Source of the DNA: Inonotus obliquus
Taxonomy: Eukaryota; Basidiomycota; Agaricomycetes; Hymenochaetales; Hymenochaetaceae
Direction of reading: 5' to 3'
Length of the DNA: 64,000 nt
Assembly: GCA_032164295.1 (NCBI GenBank)
Contig: JAJHTX010000001.1
Span: 372,001 to 436,000, forward strand
In this document: positions 34,743-45,529 of the stretch, piece by piece
Position numbering within the stretch: position 1 is the first letter of the stretch
Layout: every line of letters begins with the position of its first letter
Made by a program: the position numbers and the translations under genes
The notes under the pieces: generated by a model
Told to the model about the DNA's origin: nothing
The model's database searches: none
What the model saw: the letters and a program-made list of their open reading frames with translations, nothing else

Positions 34743-35996
34743 CTACGTAGAACCTTGATTTTCCCGTTCTTCCGCCTCATGATAAGCAGCTGCGAGCAAC
34801 TCGTAAACCAACATCTGTTGCTCAGGTCTCTGAACCATCGACGTTCGTTGTTCTCGCAGAGAATCCACTTCAAGCGCTACTTCATCGTCCGAATCGTCTG
34901 AAGGTAAAGGTCCCTGTGGTGAAGGAGGAAGTAGCGGGAATGATTCGGGAGTAGTCCGTTCGTATTCGGGTAAGAGCATTCCGTGTGAGCGAAGGAGGGA
35001 GTTAAGAGCGATGAATGAGCCTGTTCGTCCGACTCCGGCAGAGCAGTTCACAACAATCGGTGGATCTGGATGGAAATCCGCGCCAGAGGAACCAATTCCC
35101 GACGCTGTACGGTTAACTCTTGCCACGAGACGCGCAAATGAGAGTAGGCATGCTTTTTCTTCTGGACCTTCTGGTATGCCAAAGTCCGGCCAATGAGTGA
35201 ATAGCAAATGGGTAAAGAACGCGGGTTTGCCCAGTTCTTCAACTTTGGAGTACCGAAGCGTATCTTGTTCGCCGGATGGTGCGGCGCAAGATACGAGGCG
35301 TAAAGTGCTCTGTATACAGCCTGCCCAGTCATCTTTCTGCTCCGCTTCGAGTGAGATCTTCAATGCGGGATCCTTGCATCCCTCTGGAGCAGGTATAATA
35401 TACGTTCCGCCAACTTGAGAAGGAAAATACGGATGAGCTTTCGTTCGGCCACCTTCTGTTGCCATAGTTAGTTGTACAGCGGTACGAAGACGACATGGTT
35501 GAGAACCAAGAGACTCTGGTGGAGCGAGGTGAGAGGGAGCTCGGGTATCTTGCTGCAGGAAAAGTGATAGGAAAGCGTGTGCGGTATTCGGTAGAGGAGC
35601 TTGCGTCGCAATCCACCAATGTCCCCCATGCAGCTCTCGGACCCAATTCGCATTTAGATACCGTCCTCTCCCATCAGCATTATGGCCCACGACCACCCGC
35701 GTCCTATCAAACGGTTCAATCGCATAATACCGATTCTCACTAACGTTATCCCTGGTGGTTCCAACATCAACGCGATAGAATGATTTGTGCGACTCTGGTA
35801 TATCCGATCGTACCAAACTTGATATCGAGCCTCGCAAGAACGATCGTCGACTCTTTCCGTGCCGTTCACGCGATAGGGTACGAGCTGCCTCCCGAACCTT
35901 TTCTCGCTCTGCTAACGTTGCATAGACATATGCTTGGTGTTCACGGCTGAAAAGGGCCCGATTGAGCCATCCTGGTAGTTGAGTAGAGGCAGTCAT
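34743..35996 (-). CDS. Protein tyrosine phosphatase, classical type, altered signature
   Basis: One uninterrupted exon of 417 residues, starting at the ATG in MTASTQLPGW; the frame opens further but only to a TTG. Classical PTP landmarks appear in order: NRYYAIEPFDRTRV (the KNRY-type substrate loop), YLNANWV, WIATQAPLPNTAHAF, THWPDFGIPE (WPD loop, Asp about 271), the P-loop VNCSAGVGRTGSF (Cys about 318, then Arg), and a Q-loop-like MVQRPEQQMLVYELL. The invariant His before the catalytic Cys is Asn here (AAC). The His normally tunes the Cys pKa, so activity may be lowered; that is inference. An acidic insert (DDSDDE) sits between P-loop and Q-loop. It resembles fungal PTPs that act on MAP kinases, but no specific orthologue is claimed. 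Confidence 0.88.
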   Translation of the reverse strand: MTASTQLPGWLNRALFSREHQAYVYATLAEREKVREAARTLSRERHGKSRRSFLRGSISSLVRSDIPESHKSFYRVDVGTTRDNVSENRYYAIEPFDRTRVVVGHNADGRGRYLNANWVRELHGGHWWIATQAPLPNTAHAFLSLFLQQDTRAPSHLAPPESLGSQPCRLRTAVQLTMATEGGRTKAHPYFPSQVGGTYIIPAPEGCKDPALKISLEAEQKDDWAGCIQSTLRLVSCAAPSGEQDTLRYSKVEELGKPAFFTHLLFTHWPDFGIPEGPEEKACLLSFARLVARVNRTASGIGSSGADFHPDPPIVVNCSAGVGRTGSFIALNSLLRSHGMLLPEYERTTPESFPLLPPSPQGPLPSDDSDDEVALEVDSLREQRTSMVQRPEQQMLVYELLAAAYHEAEERENQGST

Positions 35997-36280
35997 AGTA
36001 TAGTGGTAGATTGGGGTTAAGAGAGTTACAAGCGTAAGCAAACGGATTCAATGACGCTATGCTTCCAAATGAAGCAGTTTTGATCGACAAAGCTCAAAAC
36101 AATTCTACACCTATGCACCAATGCAGGGCGAATTCACAATATGAAACTGTATAACCTGGGATGAGGAAATTGTTGCCTTAATGAAACTTCGAAACTAGAG
36201 AGTGATACTTTTTAGTGACAAAGAAAATCTCATTTGAAAAAAATACAAAGTCAAGTTCCAGACGGGGAAAAATGGACAAA

Positions 36281-37432
36281 TTACGACGACATTGAAGAAG
36301 AGCGCCTTGACGCATCATCCAAGAGGATGGGTGGCAGAGGGAGCTCTGGGTTGAATCGCAGAGCCGGAGGTTGACGCGTCACCGTCATTTTCTCTTTATC
36401 CCGACACCACGCTTCCAACCATTGAACATCGTCCTGCTGTGAATTACTACTTGTTGTGTCGCGTCGATCCACTGTCACTCGACTTTCCTCGTTGTTCATC
36501 ATGCCACGCTCGATGTCGCGCGATACCTCAGTCGTCTCCGGGTTGCGAGCGGGGTTTGGAGCAATTTGGTTTCTGAGAGATGCTTTACGGTTCGAGAAAG
36601 AGCCGCGCACTGCTCCGCCTCGAACGTATGCGAAGACAGACATGACTATGAGCAAAACGATAACCGCGACGCCGACAGTCACACCAATAATGGTTCCCGT
36701 CCTCTCTGCTTGGTTTATCCCGTTCACATGCACGACTCGGGGAATGCTGACTTCAGTGCCGGTCGTACTCTGCGAGGTAATTGCATGGGAGGGATTGACC
36801 GTAGAAATATCCTCGGAAGAGGAAAGAATCGACAACGATGGTAGAGCAGAATCAGTCCTGGAGGACGCCGCACTCCCTTTATTGAAAGTCCAAATTGGCA
36901 CTATCGTCACACCACTAGATGAGGACTCGTCCAGCGTCGCCGTTATCCACGTATTATAACCTGCAAACGACGTCGATGGTTCCGAAGCACTCTCGTTCCA
37001 TTGTGCATCGGCTGACACTTGTGAGCTTGCAATAGAATCTGTTGTAGCATCTGCTAAAGGTGTCTGACCGTCGTTGTTCTCGGTTGCCGTTGACTCCGTC
37101 TGATAATCTATGGTGGGCGACACCTCGGATATTGTACCCAAGGGCACGGTCGCAGACAACTCGTCTTCCGAAACTAGCGCTGACACTGGATATCCTGACG
37201 GGCCGTAGACCGAAAGTTCCGAGGACGGTGAGAATGGACCATTTGTCGACCAGAATTGTGCATCGCTCCCCGAGAGGATTGAATAGCCTGCAAGACCACC
37301 ACCAGAATCCTCCGCTGTGCCCTCGTCGCTTTGTCTACCCAATGAGTGTTTGTCACTTGCTCCTCCACTCCGTCCGTCGGCCACTCCAAATATTTCTTGC
37401 ACCCTCCTCCTGCCACTTATAATCATTCTCAT
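36281..37432 (-). CDS. Single-pass, Ser/Thr-rich membrane protein with shared tail motif
   Basis: A single exon of 383 residues. It has a basic start (MRMIISGRRRVQEIF) without a classic signal peptide, and about 220 residues rich in Ser, Thr, Ala and acidic residues, like an O-glycosylated stalk. One membrane span follows (TIIGVTVGVAVIVLLIVMSV, about residues 245-265), then AYVRGGAVRG and a 110-residue cytoplasmic tail. Near the C-terminus is WLEAWCRDKEKM, TRQPPAL and NPELPLPP. The protein at 60684-62003 has the same order, a similar span and tail junction (AYIRRSTLR) and the matching WLESWRRGKERM, TRQSPEL, NPDLPPPP. They are paralogues. The layout recalls Mid2/Wsc-type wall sensors, but no known sensor domain is present and I do not recognise the family. 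Confidence 0.75.
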   Translation of the reverse strand: MRMIISGRRRVQEIFGVADGRSGGASDKHSLGRQSDEGTAEDSGGGLAGYSILSGSDAQFWSTNGPFSPSSELSVYGPSGYPVSALVSEDELSATVPLGTISEVSPTIDYQTESTATENNDGQTPLADATTDSIASSQVSADAQWNESASEPSTSFAGYNTWITATLDESSSSGVTIVPIWTFNKGSAASSRTDSALPSLSILSSSEDISTVNPSHAITSQSTTGTEVSIPRVVHVNGINQAERTGTIIGVTVGVAVIVLLIVMSVFAYVRGGAVRGSFSNRKASLRNQIAPNPARNPETTEVSRDIERGMMNNEESRVTVDRRDTTSSNSQQDDVQWLEAWCRDKEKMTVTRQPPALRFNPELPLPPILLDDASRRSSSMSS

Positions 37433-37809
37433 CTCCTTTCCGCGCCTCCCTACGTTAAGGAATAAAAAAAGAATGTTGATCTGCTGAATGCCACGCCCTG
37501 GGCAATTCGGAATGCTTCTCGTTATATTTCAGTCGTCTTCGACGAGTATAAGAGTGATGTCGATGAACAATAAATGCGGACCAGCCGAGAAAGGATGTAT
37601 GAGGGGAACGAGGTCGGCGGAAACTTCAGCGTGAGACGTCCTGCGCTCGTTGTTGACGAGAGATGATGAGTTTTCCATTGATCTACCGAGGATCAGAAGC
37701 GTAGTCCACCGTCTCGTTATAGTTTGGACCAGTCAACTACAACGGAATGCGACCATCAAGCCTCCGGCTGACACATAAGGTCAGGAATCCGGCCGGTTTT
37801 AGCGAGTTT
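37433..37809. other. Intergenic
   Basis: This is the upstream region of the minus-strand membrane protein and the 3' flank of the F-box gene. No gene is seen. Confidence 0.5.
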
Positions 37810-39427
37810 CTAAAACCTGAATGTCGCATAAAGTTTGTCAACCCATTTACATTCGCAACAGTAACATTGCAGGTCCGCGCTTCCAGCCAATTCAGACAAT
37901 GCGATCTTCGTCTGAGCACAATCGTAGTTGAGTTTTGCGTGCTCAAACTTGTCCCATCGCTCATCGTGCTTCAGTCTGGCTACGAACTCCTTAAGAAAAA
38001 CGCGACGACATATAAATTCGCCCTTGATCGAGATGGACTGCAGAGGCGGCACCTTTACGTCTTCCGCACCCAGTACAATAAGATTTCTGGGGGCCTCTAC
38101 GCTCAATCGATGCAGCCCAGGAAACTTTTTGAAGACAGAAGAGAGATGCAAGTCGCCTTCAATTCTCCGGATATCGTATTTCAACTTCAGCTCCCCCACG
38201 GAGTCGAAAGCTTGCGGGGGAATAGCGTCCAACCATTCTTCCGTTGTCGAAGCATTGTCGTAGTCGCTGAATTCAACGAATAACTCCGTCAGTACCGGCA
38301 TGCGTAGCCTACCCATCATAAAAAAGAATATCCTGTGGTTTGTAACAGTGAGCGTGAAATGTCGGAGTCTCGGTAGAACGAGTACTCGGACTCTAGATCT
38401 GTCCGAGCTAAGTGAATAATCCGATTTGGTCGTAATCTTTACTTCCAATTCAACGAGGTTAGGCAAAAAAGGTAAATCGATCACATTTGGCAGTGACCTC
38501 CACCAGTGAACATCCAGAGATGTAATCATATCTGGGGAAAAAGGTCGGAAAGATGGGATAGCATTTGACGCCGAGATGTGGGATACTTTTGGCATCTTCC
38601 ACGAGTTGAAAAAGTCGAAGTCCTCAGCTCGACCGTCACCGTAGACGCCGGCCATGAAGGACTCGAGGTTCGGAAGATCCAAGTTACTAAAGAACTCCGC
38701 TAGCTTTTTGTTGAAGGGTGCGGGGTCCTTATATGTGTCTTCACGCTCGAACTGCAGTGATTTCCAGTGAATAGCATAGGAAGTTACGAGCTTAAGAAAT
38801 GCCATTAGTCGACTCGACCAACGACATTCGACGATGACGATGTTTAGATTGATGCCTTTGGAACGTTCCAAATATCGTAAATTACGCGATTCGGGCATTT
38901 TGGACTCAAGACGTGACCATACTACGGGTAGTCCAAGTGCGATCCGTCGAAAATGCCTACAAACATGGGAGAGGATGAGCTCGGGTGGTTGGCGAGAAGT
39001 TTTGTGATCACGGTCGACATTCACAACCAGTCGAAATATTTCTCCAAGGTTTTCTTCCGGAAGGGAATGTATTCCATGGTGGAGAAACCGTGGTCGCAAT
39101 TGGGTCTTCAAAACTTTGAACGTCCTTTCGGAAGACCTTGCAAGATCATTTAAGACATCCTTTGTCGCCTCGAGACGCTTCAAAACCACCGCCGCGTTAC
39201 TCAACGCAGGTTTCAGTAATTCATGTTCCATCCTTATAAACCGTCAGCTTAGATACTAGGTCAACGAAAAAAGCAACATACGGTAGTTGTGTCGATTCAA
39301 GACAGCCTGTCGCAAAAGGCCAAATATCATTATCACTAGCGATTCCACCACATCGTCGTACATTCGATATCGTGTCTATGACGAGCTGGAGTGTGTCTTC
39401 ACTGGCATTAACAGCGTTAGGTTCCAT
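37810..39427 (-). CDS. F-box/LRR-like protein, tandem copy A
   Basis: Two exons (39282-39427, 37810-39232) give 522 residues. The small first exon (SEDTLQLVIDTISNVRRCGG) joins at QLP to MEHELLKPALSNAAVVLKRL. A coiled helix is followed by the F-box-like motif HHGIHSLPEENLGEIFRLVV and LILSHVCRHFRRIALGLPVVW, then degenerate leucine-rich repeats (LPNLESFMAGVY, FLPNLVELEVKI, LPRLRHFTLTV, FPGLHRLSVEA). Copy B at 40124-41648 matches it over the whole length, including the intron site and some 400-500 bp upstream. Compared with B, the C-terminus is about 30 residues longer and includes CYCCECKWVDKL. A role as SCF adaptor is inferred only from the F-box. Confidence 0.85.
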
Positions 39428-40123
39428 TTTCACAGAAAGACGTCAACGTTGAACGGCTTATTCGAGAGAGAATGTATGTGTGTTTGGAAAAGAAAGTGAC
39501 ATCGCAATGCGCATTGTTTCAGGATCTTACGTAAGCGCGCGAATGCTTACATGGCGCTAATACCTTCGCACTTAGAACACACCAGCTGGTTATCGTCTTA
39601 CTCGAATACTTTACGGCGGTTGAGGGCAGCGTTGGCCACATTTGAGCATCACCATCTACCCAGCCGACTCTGATCCCGACCACAAAGAATCACCAGTTTG
39701 TCGTCGGCGTCGTCGGCGAATAAGAAGCGGGCTGCGTGCCCAAGCCGATGCCACTTTGATCTTCAAGGACTCGTTGTTATTATTGCCTTTTTCTGCTCTA
39801 GTGGCTGATGAACCTGGATAACAATCTATTCATCGAAGCGGAAATGAAAGCCGTCTTCCGAGAACAAAGTGAAGTGATTTTTTGACAACTGTCGTATAAT
39901 ACAGGAACCTATTGTAGGTGCTCGTTCGATGGAGTGCATTTGAGTCCAGAGACTGGCGGGAACATCGCATGAATAAATTGTTGCAAAAAAAAACGTCCTT
40001 TGTATGGGAGAGGCGGAGGCAAGCGCATTATGACGCACCCTCTTTCAATACCTAGGAGTGGATCGCCTCAGTAATGTCACCGGAAAAGCGAGATCAAAAT
40101 GAGAAAGGACCACCTTGGGTGAT
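39428..40123. other. Intergenic: upstream part of duplicated unit A
   Basis: Patches recur upstream of copy B: ctgatcccgac and aatcaccag near 39670 and again near 41920, and gaacctggataacaatctat near 39809 and 42175. The duplication therefore includes promoter DNA. Confidence 0.7.
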
Positions 40124-41648
40124 TCAAGCCGTCTGACTTTCCCCTGAACCGAAAGCCACATACTTGAAGTTGAGTTTAGCGTACTCAAACTTGTCCAGTC
40201 GCTCATCGCGCTCCAGTCTGACTATGAACTCCCGAAGAAAATCGGGGCGTAACCCGCCAAGGATCAAAAGGGACCGTAAAGGTGGCATTGTCACGTCCTC
40301 GGGCCCGAGTTCGATTTCATTTTGGAGAGCAGCTAGGATCAATCGTTGCAACCCGGGAAACTTTTTGAAGATAGAAGAAAGATACAAGTCGCCTTCTATT
40401 CGCAAGATACGGAGTTCCAGCTCCTTCACAGAGTCGAAAGCCTGCGAAGGAATACCAGCAAACCATTCTTCCGTTGTCTGAAAACGATCGTCGTTGGCGC
40501 TGATCTGAACGAATACCTTCTCTAGTAGCGGCATGCGTAGACAACGCATCAAAGGAAATAATATATATGACTCTTCAATAGTGAGCGTGAAGCGTCGAAG
40601 TCTCGGTAAGATGAGTGCTGGGTCCCCAGATTCGGCTAAATTAATAGGATCTTTCAATTTGGTCGTTATATGTAGCCTCAAGTCAACAAGGTTAGGCAGA
40701 GACGGCGGTACATCGACCAGATCCGGCAATGCTTTATACCAGAAGACGTCCAAGGATGTAATCATCTCCGGGGAGAAAGGCCGAAAAGATGAGACAGCGT
40801 CTGACACAGAGATGTGGCATACTTTTGGCATCTTCCACGACTTAAAAAAGTCGAAGTCCTCAAAACCAATGACGCAGGCCTTGAAGGACTTGAGGTTTGG
40901 AAGATCCATGTTACCAAGGAACTTCGCTAGATTTCTGTGGAAGAATGGGTCGGTTTCTCGGGGTTCTCTGCACTCGAACTGCAGCGATTTCCAGTGCACA
41001 GCATAGGAAGTTACGAGCCGTATGAAGGTCATTAGTCGACTCGACCAACGGCATTCGACGATGACGATGCTTAAATTGATGCCTTTGGAACGTTCCAAGT
41101 GTTGTAAAATACGCGATTCGGGCATTCTGGAATCCAGACGTGACCATAGTGAGGGCAGTCTAAGTGCGACCCATCGAAAATGCCTACAAACGTGTGAGAG
41201 GATGAGCTCGGGTCCGACAACACTGCGGGTTTTATCCACAACATCCACAACCAGCCGAAAGATATCTCCGAGGGTCTCTTCCGGAAGGGAGTGAATTCCA
41301 TGGCGAAGGAACGACGGCCGCAATTGAGTCCTCAAAGCTTCGAGCGTCCGTTCAGAAGACCTTGCAAGCTCATTCAGAACATCCGTCGCCGCCTCAAGAC
41401 GCTTCAAGGTCACCATCGCGTTTCTCAACGCAGGCTTCAGCAATTCATGGTCCGTCCTTATAAAGAGTCAAATCAGGCTCTAGGGCAATGAAGAACGCAA
41501 CATACGGCAGTCGTGTCGACTCAATACAATCATTCGTCGACCAAATTTCATCGTCACTAGTGATTCCACCACATCGTCGCATATTGGACATCGCATCAAT
41601 GACAAACTGAAGCGTGTCTTCACTGGCGCTGACACCGTTAAGTTCCAT
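40124..41648 (-). CDS. F-box/LRR-like protein, tandem copy B
   Basis: Two exons (41506-41648, 40124-41456) give 491 residues, in the same orientation as copy A and about 2.3 kb from it. It shares with A the first exon (SEDTLQFVIDAMSNMRRCGG), the intron site, RHGIHSLPEETLGDIFRLVV, ILSHVCRHFRWVALRLPSLW, SKGINLSIVIVECRWSSRLM, SWKMPKVCHIS and FSPEMITSLDV. Differences cluster in the repeat region and the C-terminus, which ends at FKYVAFGSGESQTA. The start is ATG at 41648; the frame runs further up but without similarity to A. Repeats vary more than the F-box part, as expected if they bind changing targets; that is inference. Confidence 0.85.
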
Positions 41649-44600
41649 TTTCACAGAGAGATGTCGACTTATTCGAGGGGTAAAGAATGAGAATGGTTTT
41701 GTCTGGAAGAAACGTGACATCATCGCAACAACAATAATATTGTTCTAACATATTACTTTACGTAAGCACCAAATACTATGATACACACACATACAAGTTG
41801 GCTACAGTCTTACACCTTCTTTCACATGCTGCTCGACTCAATTGGATTCTATGGTGGTCGAGGGCGGCATTGGACACATTAGAATATTACTAAATATCTG
41901 CCCAGCAGACCCGAGAGTAAGTCTGATCCCGACAATTACGAATCACCAGCTTGTACATGTCCTTTCTCTGGTCTGGCAAAGCCGTTCATCGTCGAGCGAA
42001 GAATAAGCGTCCGGACCGGGTGCTCAAGAAAAGATTGGTAGATAGGTACTGCGGAATTCTGTGGGCTTGGATGTTTGCCATGAGGCCATTCGAGACAGTC
42101 TAAGATGCCACTTACGGTCTTCAAGACTCATTGTTATTACCTTTTTCTGCTCTGCTCCGATGAAGATGATTGGCGAACCTGGATAACAATCTATTCTTCG
42201 GGAGGGTAAACAGGTCTATCAGGTGGATTGTGAACCATTGTGAAGAGATGGTTAGATTCTGGCTAGGCCAAGGGTTAGTCCATTACAGTGTGTTACATGT
42301 GATATTAAACTTTTCTTGCTCGTTGTTCTTCCCTTAGGTACAGAACAGTAGATCAGCCAACTAAAGAATTCTGCGGATACGTGAGCCGAGAATCCTTTCT
42401 TCCCTTGCGTCCCCTACTGCTCCACTATTGACTCTGCCTGCTCAATCAGATTCAAGAAACAATTCGTCGATTCGCGAAATAAAGGCACGAGACCTACCTC
42501 CGACTAGCAACTCTCGAGCTTTTGGCGATGATCCTCAAGTTTACTTTACTTCTTGCTTCATCCACTTTGAGTCTCCATCGGGATGCGAGGCCACTTTTTT
42601 CGCAGACGTGACTTTTCAATAGGCGAATGAATTTGATAGGGCGGCGTTTAATGGATGATTGGTGAACCCTTCATCACTCCTGCTAGAATGCTGACGATGA
42701 TCGTCCTTCCTGGGTGGGTTTCCTTACCGTGCTTTGGAGTTCACTGGGATGAACTCCGTTCCTTCGACTGTGCGTTCTGCTTCTTGATCGCCCGCTTCCC
42801 CTAGGTGGTACGCTTCTCAACCGTACAGGCTGAGTCAGCGGGATAGAAGGTATCTTCTTCGCCTTCTCGACTAGTCTCTCATGGTTATTCATGTCTAAAA
42901 AAGTTCGGATGAAACTTCTCGATCGCCTTGCGCTTCCTCTTATCCAACGGCCTGGGAAATGCAAAGTTCGACCTCTGCACATTCTGCCCTGCAGTTTGCA
43001 CGCGGAGATTCAAGGATCGTCGGTGCATTTGGTCTAGCTTGTTCCTTTTTGTCATGGAATGCTAGTTTGATGAAATTGACGACTTGGCAAGGCTGGAAAT
43101 GAAAGGTACCATGGGAATCTTCGCGACTCTAGTGAGACGCGAAACGGAAAAAGACAACAAAAATAGATATTCCGTCATACCTTTCCCAGCTCATACTCGT
43201 CGATGTCCGTCCAGCAAGTAGTGTTGCACGTATCCTACCAAACTCGACAGCATTATCAGTGAGTAGTCTGACAACAGTCTTTGTGGCATGCCTAACGACA
43301 CCTTTGTTCTTCGGACAAAGGGACTGCTGGCGCAACGAAATGTATGGGTGAAACGTCTGTACCTGACAAGTTAGGTTTCAAGCCAGCATTGAGACGGTTC
43401 GCTCGTTGGCGCAACACGTCTCAGAGAAGCGAGGTGGTGCCTCATCCCATAATAACCGGTCAGACGAACACACGGGTGTTCTAGCGCGTCGGTTACAGAC
43501 GGCGATAAGACAGCAATGGACGATAAGATATCGTGAAGCTTCATCGACGTGATCTCAGCATAAACACATCTATGATCGTATTCAGTTGCCTCGGGGACAA
43601 CCGAGATCCAAGTCCTCGTTGATGTCGAGACGAATCAATTTCCGCCCCGGCGGTGACTATTCTCGTCTTGAACAGGTCCGATGATTAGAACACGGAATAG
43701 ATTAACACAGCAAAGCTGTTCATTATTGCCGTAAGTTCGATACGGCGCCTTTGATGCATTCGTGTCGACTTATGCACTACTTGTCAGCGCCCCACTAAAG
43801 TGGGAGTCTACCGGAAATAGACTTGTTAGCTATCGCGCTTATAAGCCAAGATGACGTGGCAAACATAGCGACAGTATGATTGGTATACAAGATGATTACT
43901 TCTCTGTCACACTCCACTACCACCTCGCATCAGCGACCTATAACGCCAGCTCAGAATTGATGAGGATGGGAATAGCGCCAAGATGTCTATTGAATACAAA
44001 GGCCAAGCGGAGTGTTGCTGCGCATCTCGGATGGATGGATGGCAGGTGATAATCAAAGAAGGCCAAACTCACTGATTCTCAGTCTCAGTCACGGATAGTC
44101 GGTGTGCCACGGGATAAGCTCTGCTGGCACGCTGGTTGCACGATGTTGAGTCAAGTAGCATCTCCAGGATGTCACAGAAGAGATGGAGATTGATTCCTCT
44201 CGGACTGTTGATTCTTGTCGAGAGGAGCGGCGATACGACCGATAGAAGATGAAAAGGGTCTTCTTTCATCTCCCTCTTACTGGGCCTAACCCTACTCGGT
44301 CCTCTGCTAATCATGAATATATGGCCAGCTACACGGATAGCTATATTCGGAAGATAGCAAGAGACGTGAACATGGCAACAAGGTAGGGAGGAAAATAAGA
44401 CTCACCGGATCTCGGGATTATGCAACCCTTCATTCAGTTTCGAGTGAGCAACCAACAAGTTATCCTTATAGAGCGCCAATGAGGATCATGAGAACGGGAC
44501 TTCCAGTTGCGAAGCATCTTGACAATCTATAAGCGTGCACAATAGAGATACATCTGCGGCCGTATAAACTGGAAAAATAGACAACAAAATATGAAAAAAA

Positions 44601-44759
44601 TTGGAAGTAACGAGGAGAATGATATAGAGTGAATTCTGAAGTATAGAAGGATAGATTACCCTAGGAGGGGGAGGGTGAAAGTGGGAAAGTAAGGACTGGC
44701 AGTAGTCCCAAGCGAGCCAGGAAGGGAAGGAGCACGTGGTGCTATTCAGCTGTAAATAG
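41649..44759. other. Gene-poor region
   Basis: The first 550 bp match the upstream part of F-box copy A. Beyond about 42200 I see no supported gene on either strand in 2.5 kb: only short open frames (such as 42683-42982 and 43129-43335 on minus) without domains, codon signal or splice partners. No tRNA-like box pair or terminal repeats were found. It may be regulatory DNA for the downstream C2H2 factor or transposon debris too old to recognise. Confidence 0.5.
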
Positions 44760-44779
44760 CAGGCAGGGGACAGTCCCCG

Positions 44780-45130
44780 ATGCCCTACACACCAAACACC
44801 ATTGCTCGCTCCTCAATTGCCAGCGCAACGGGCCTCCCTCCTCCCCCTTCGACCGCGTCTCTAACGACTTTGCTTACGATCCACTACGACGCTCTTCACC
44901 TGCTGTCTTTAAGCCCTGTGTTTCAAACCTTCACGCAGTCAGTATCTCTTCCTTCCCCTTTCTTTCAACTATCTCCAATCTCGCCTACAATTATCGCTTC
45001 AATCGCAGTCCAGCCACAGATTTCTATTCCGAGGGGGATAAATACTGATACACCCTTCCGCAGATTCACGAGTTTAATCTTTTTTTGTGCCCATCGCCCA
45101 GGTCGCATGTGCATTCGCTACTTTCTTTGA
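44780..45130 (+). promoter_or_regulatory. Upstream open frame in a CT-rich leader
   Basis: A 116-codon ATG frame and several smaller ATGs lie in the pyrimidine-rich 0.75 kb before the C2H2 factor. If the transcript starts near 44760, they would be upstream ORFs that limit translation. The peptide (Ser/Pro/Thr/Ile-rich) has no domain. The transcript start is unknown, so this is tentative. Confidence 0.3.
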
Positions 45131-45529
45131 GATTGTCTCAGTACATCGCTCGCTACTATCATCCCCGCCTTGCTTTCCGCCTCTTGCCCGTTGCCGAGAC
45201 TTCCGACGGCGTTGAATTGATCGACTTCCTTTACCGTTGAGCGCTTGTTTTTGCTTTCTGTCGATACTTTCGGTGAGTTTATATGGACTTTCCTAATAAT
45301 CACAAGGATCATAGCCGCTGACATATTTTCGTCTCTACCCTCGTATCCCGTGACCGATCGCCTTTGACTCGGCTTTCCTTGGTTGCACCTGTCTATCGAT
45401 GACACGCAATCCTTTGCATCGCTTTTGTCTCTCATGCCTTCGGACTACCCGCTCACCCACTTACTGTTCCTGGTCCGCATGTCTCTCATAAGCCGCTACA
45501 GAACTACTCATCTCTAACGACCCATCTCA

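Noticed and set aside
42683..42982. 99-codon Arg/Ser-rich minus-strand frame
   Set aside because: Composition is that of a chance frame; no homologous pattern or splice partner.
41649..44759. tRNA or transposon in the gene-poor gap
   Set aside because: No A/B-box pair forming a cloverleaf, no long terminal or inverted repeats, no reverse transcriptase or transposase motifs by eye.
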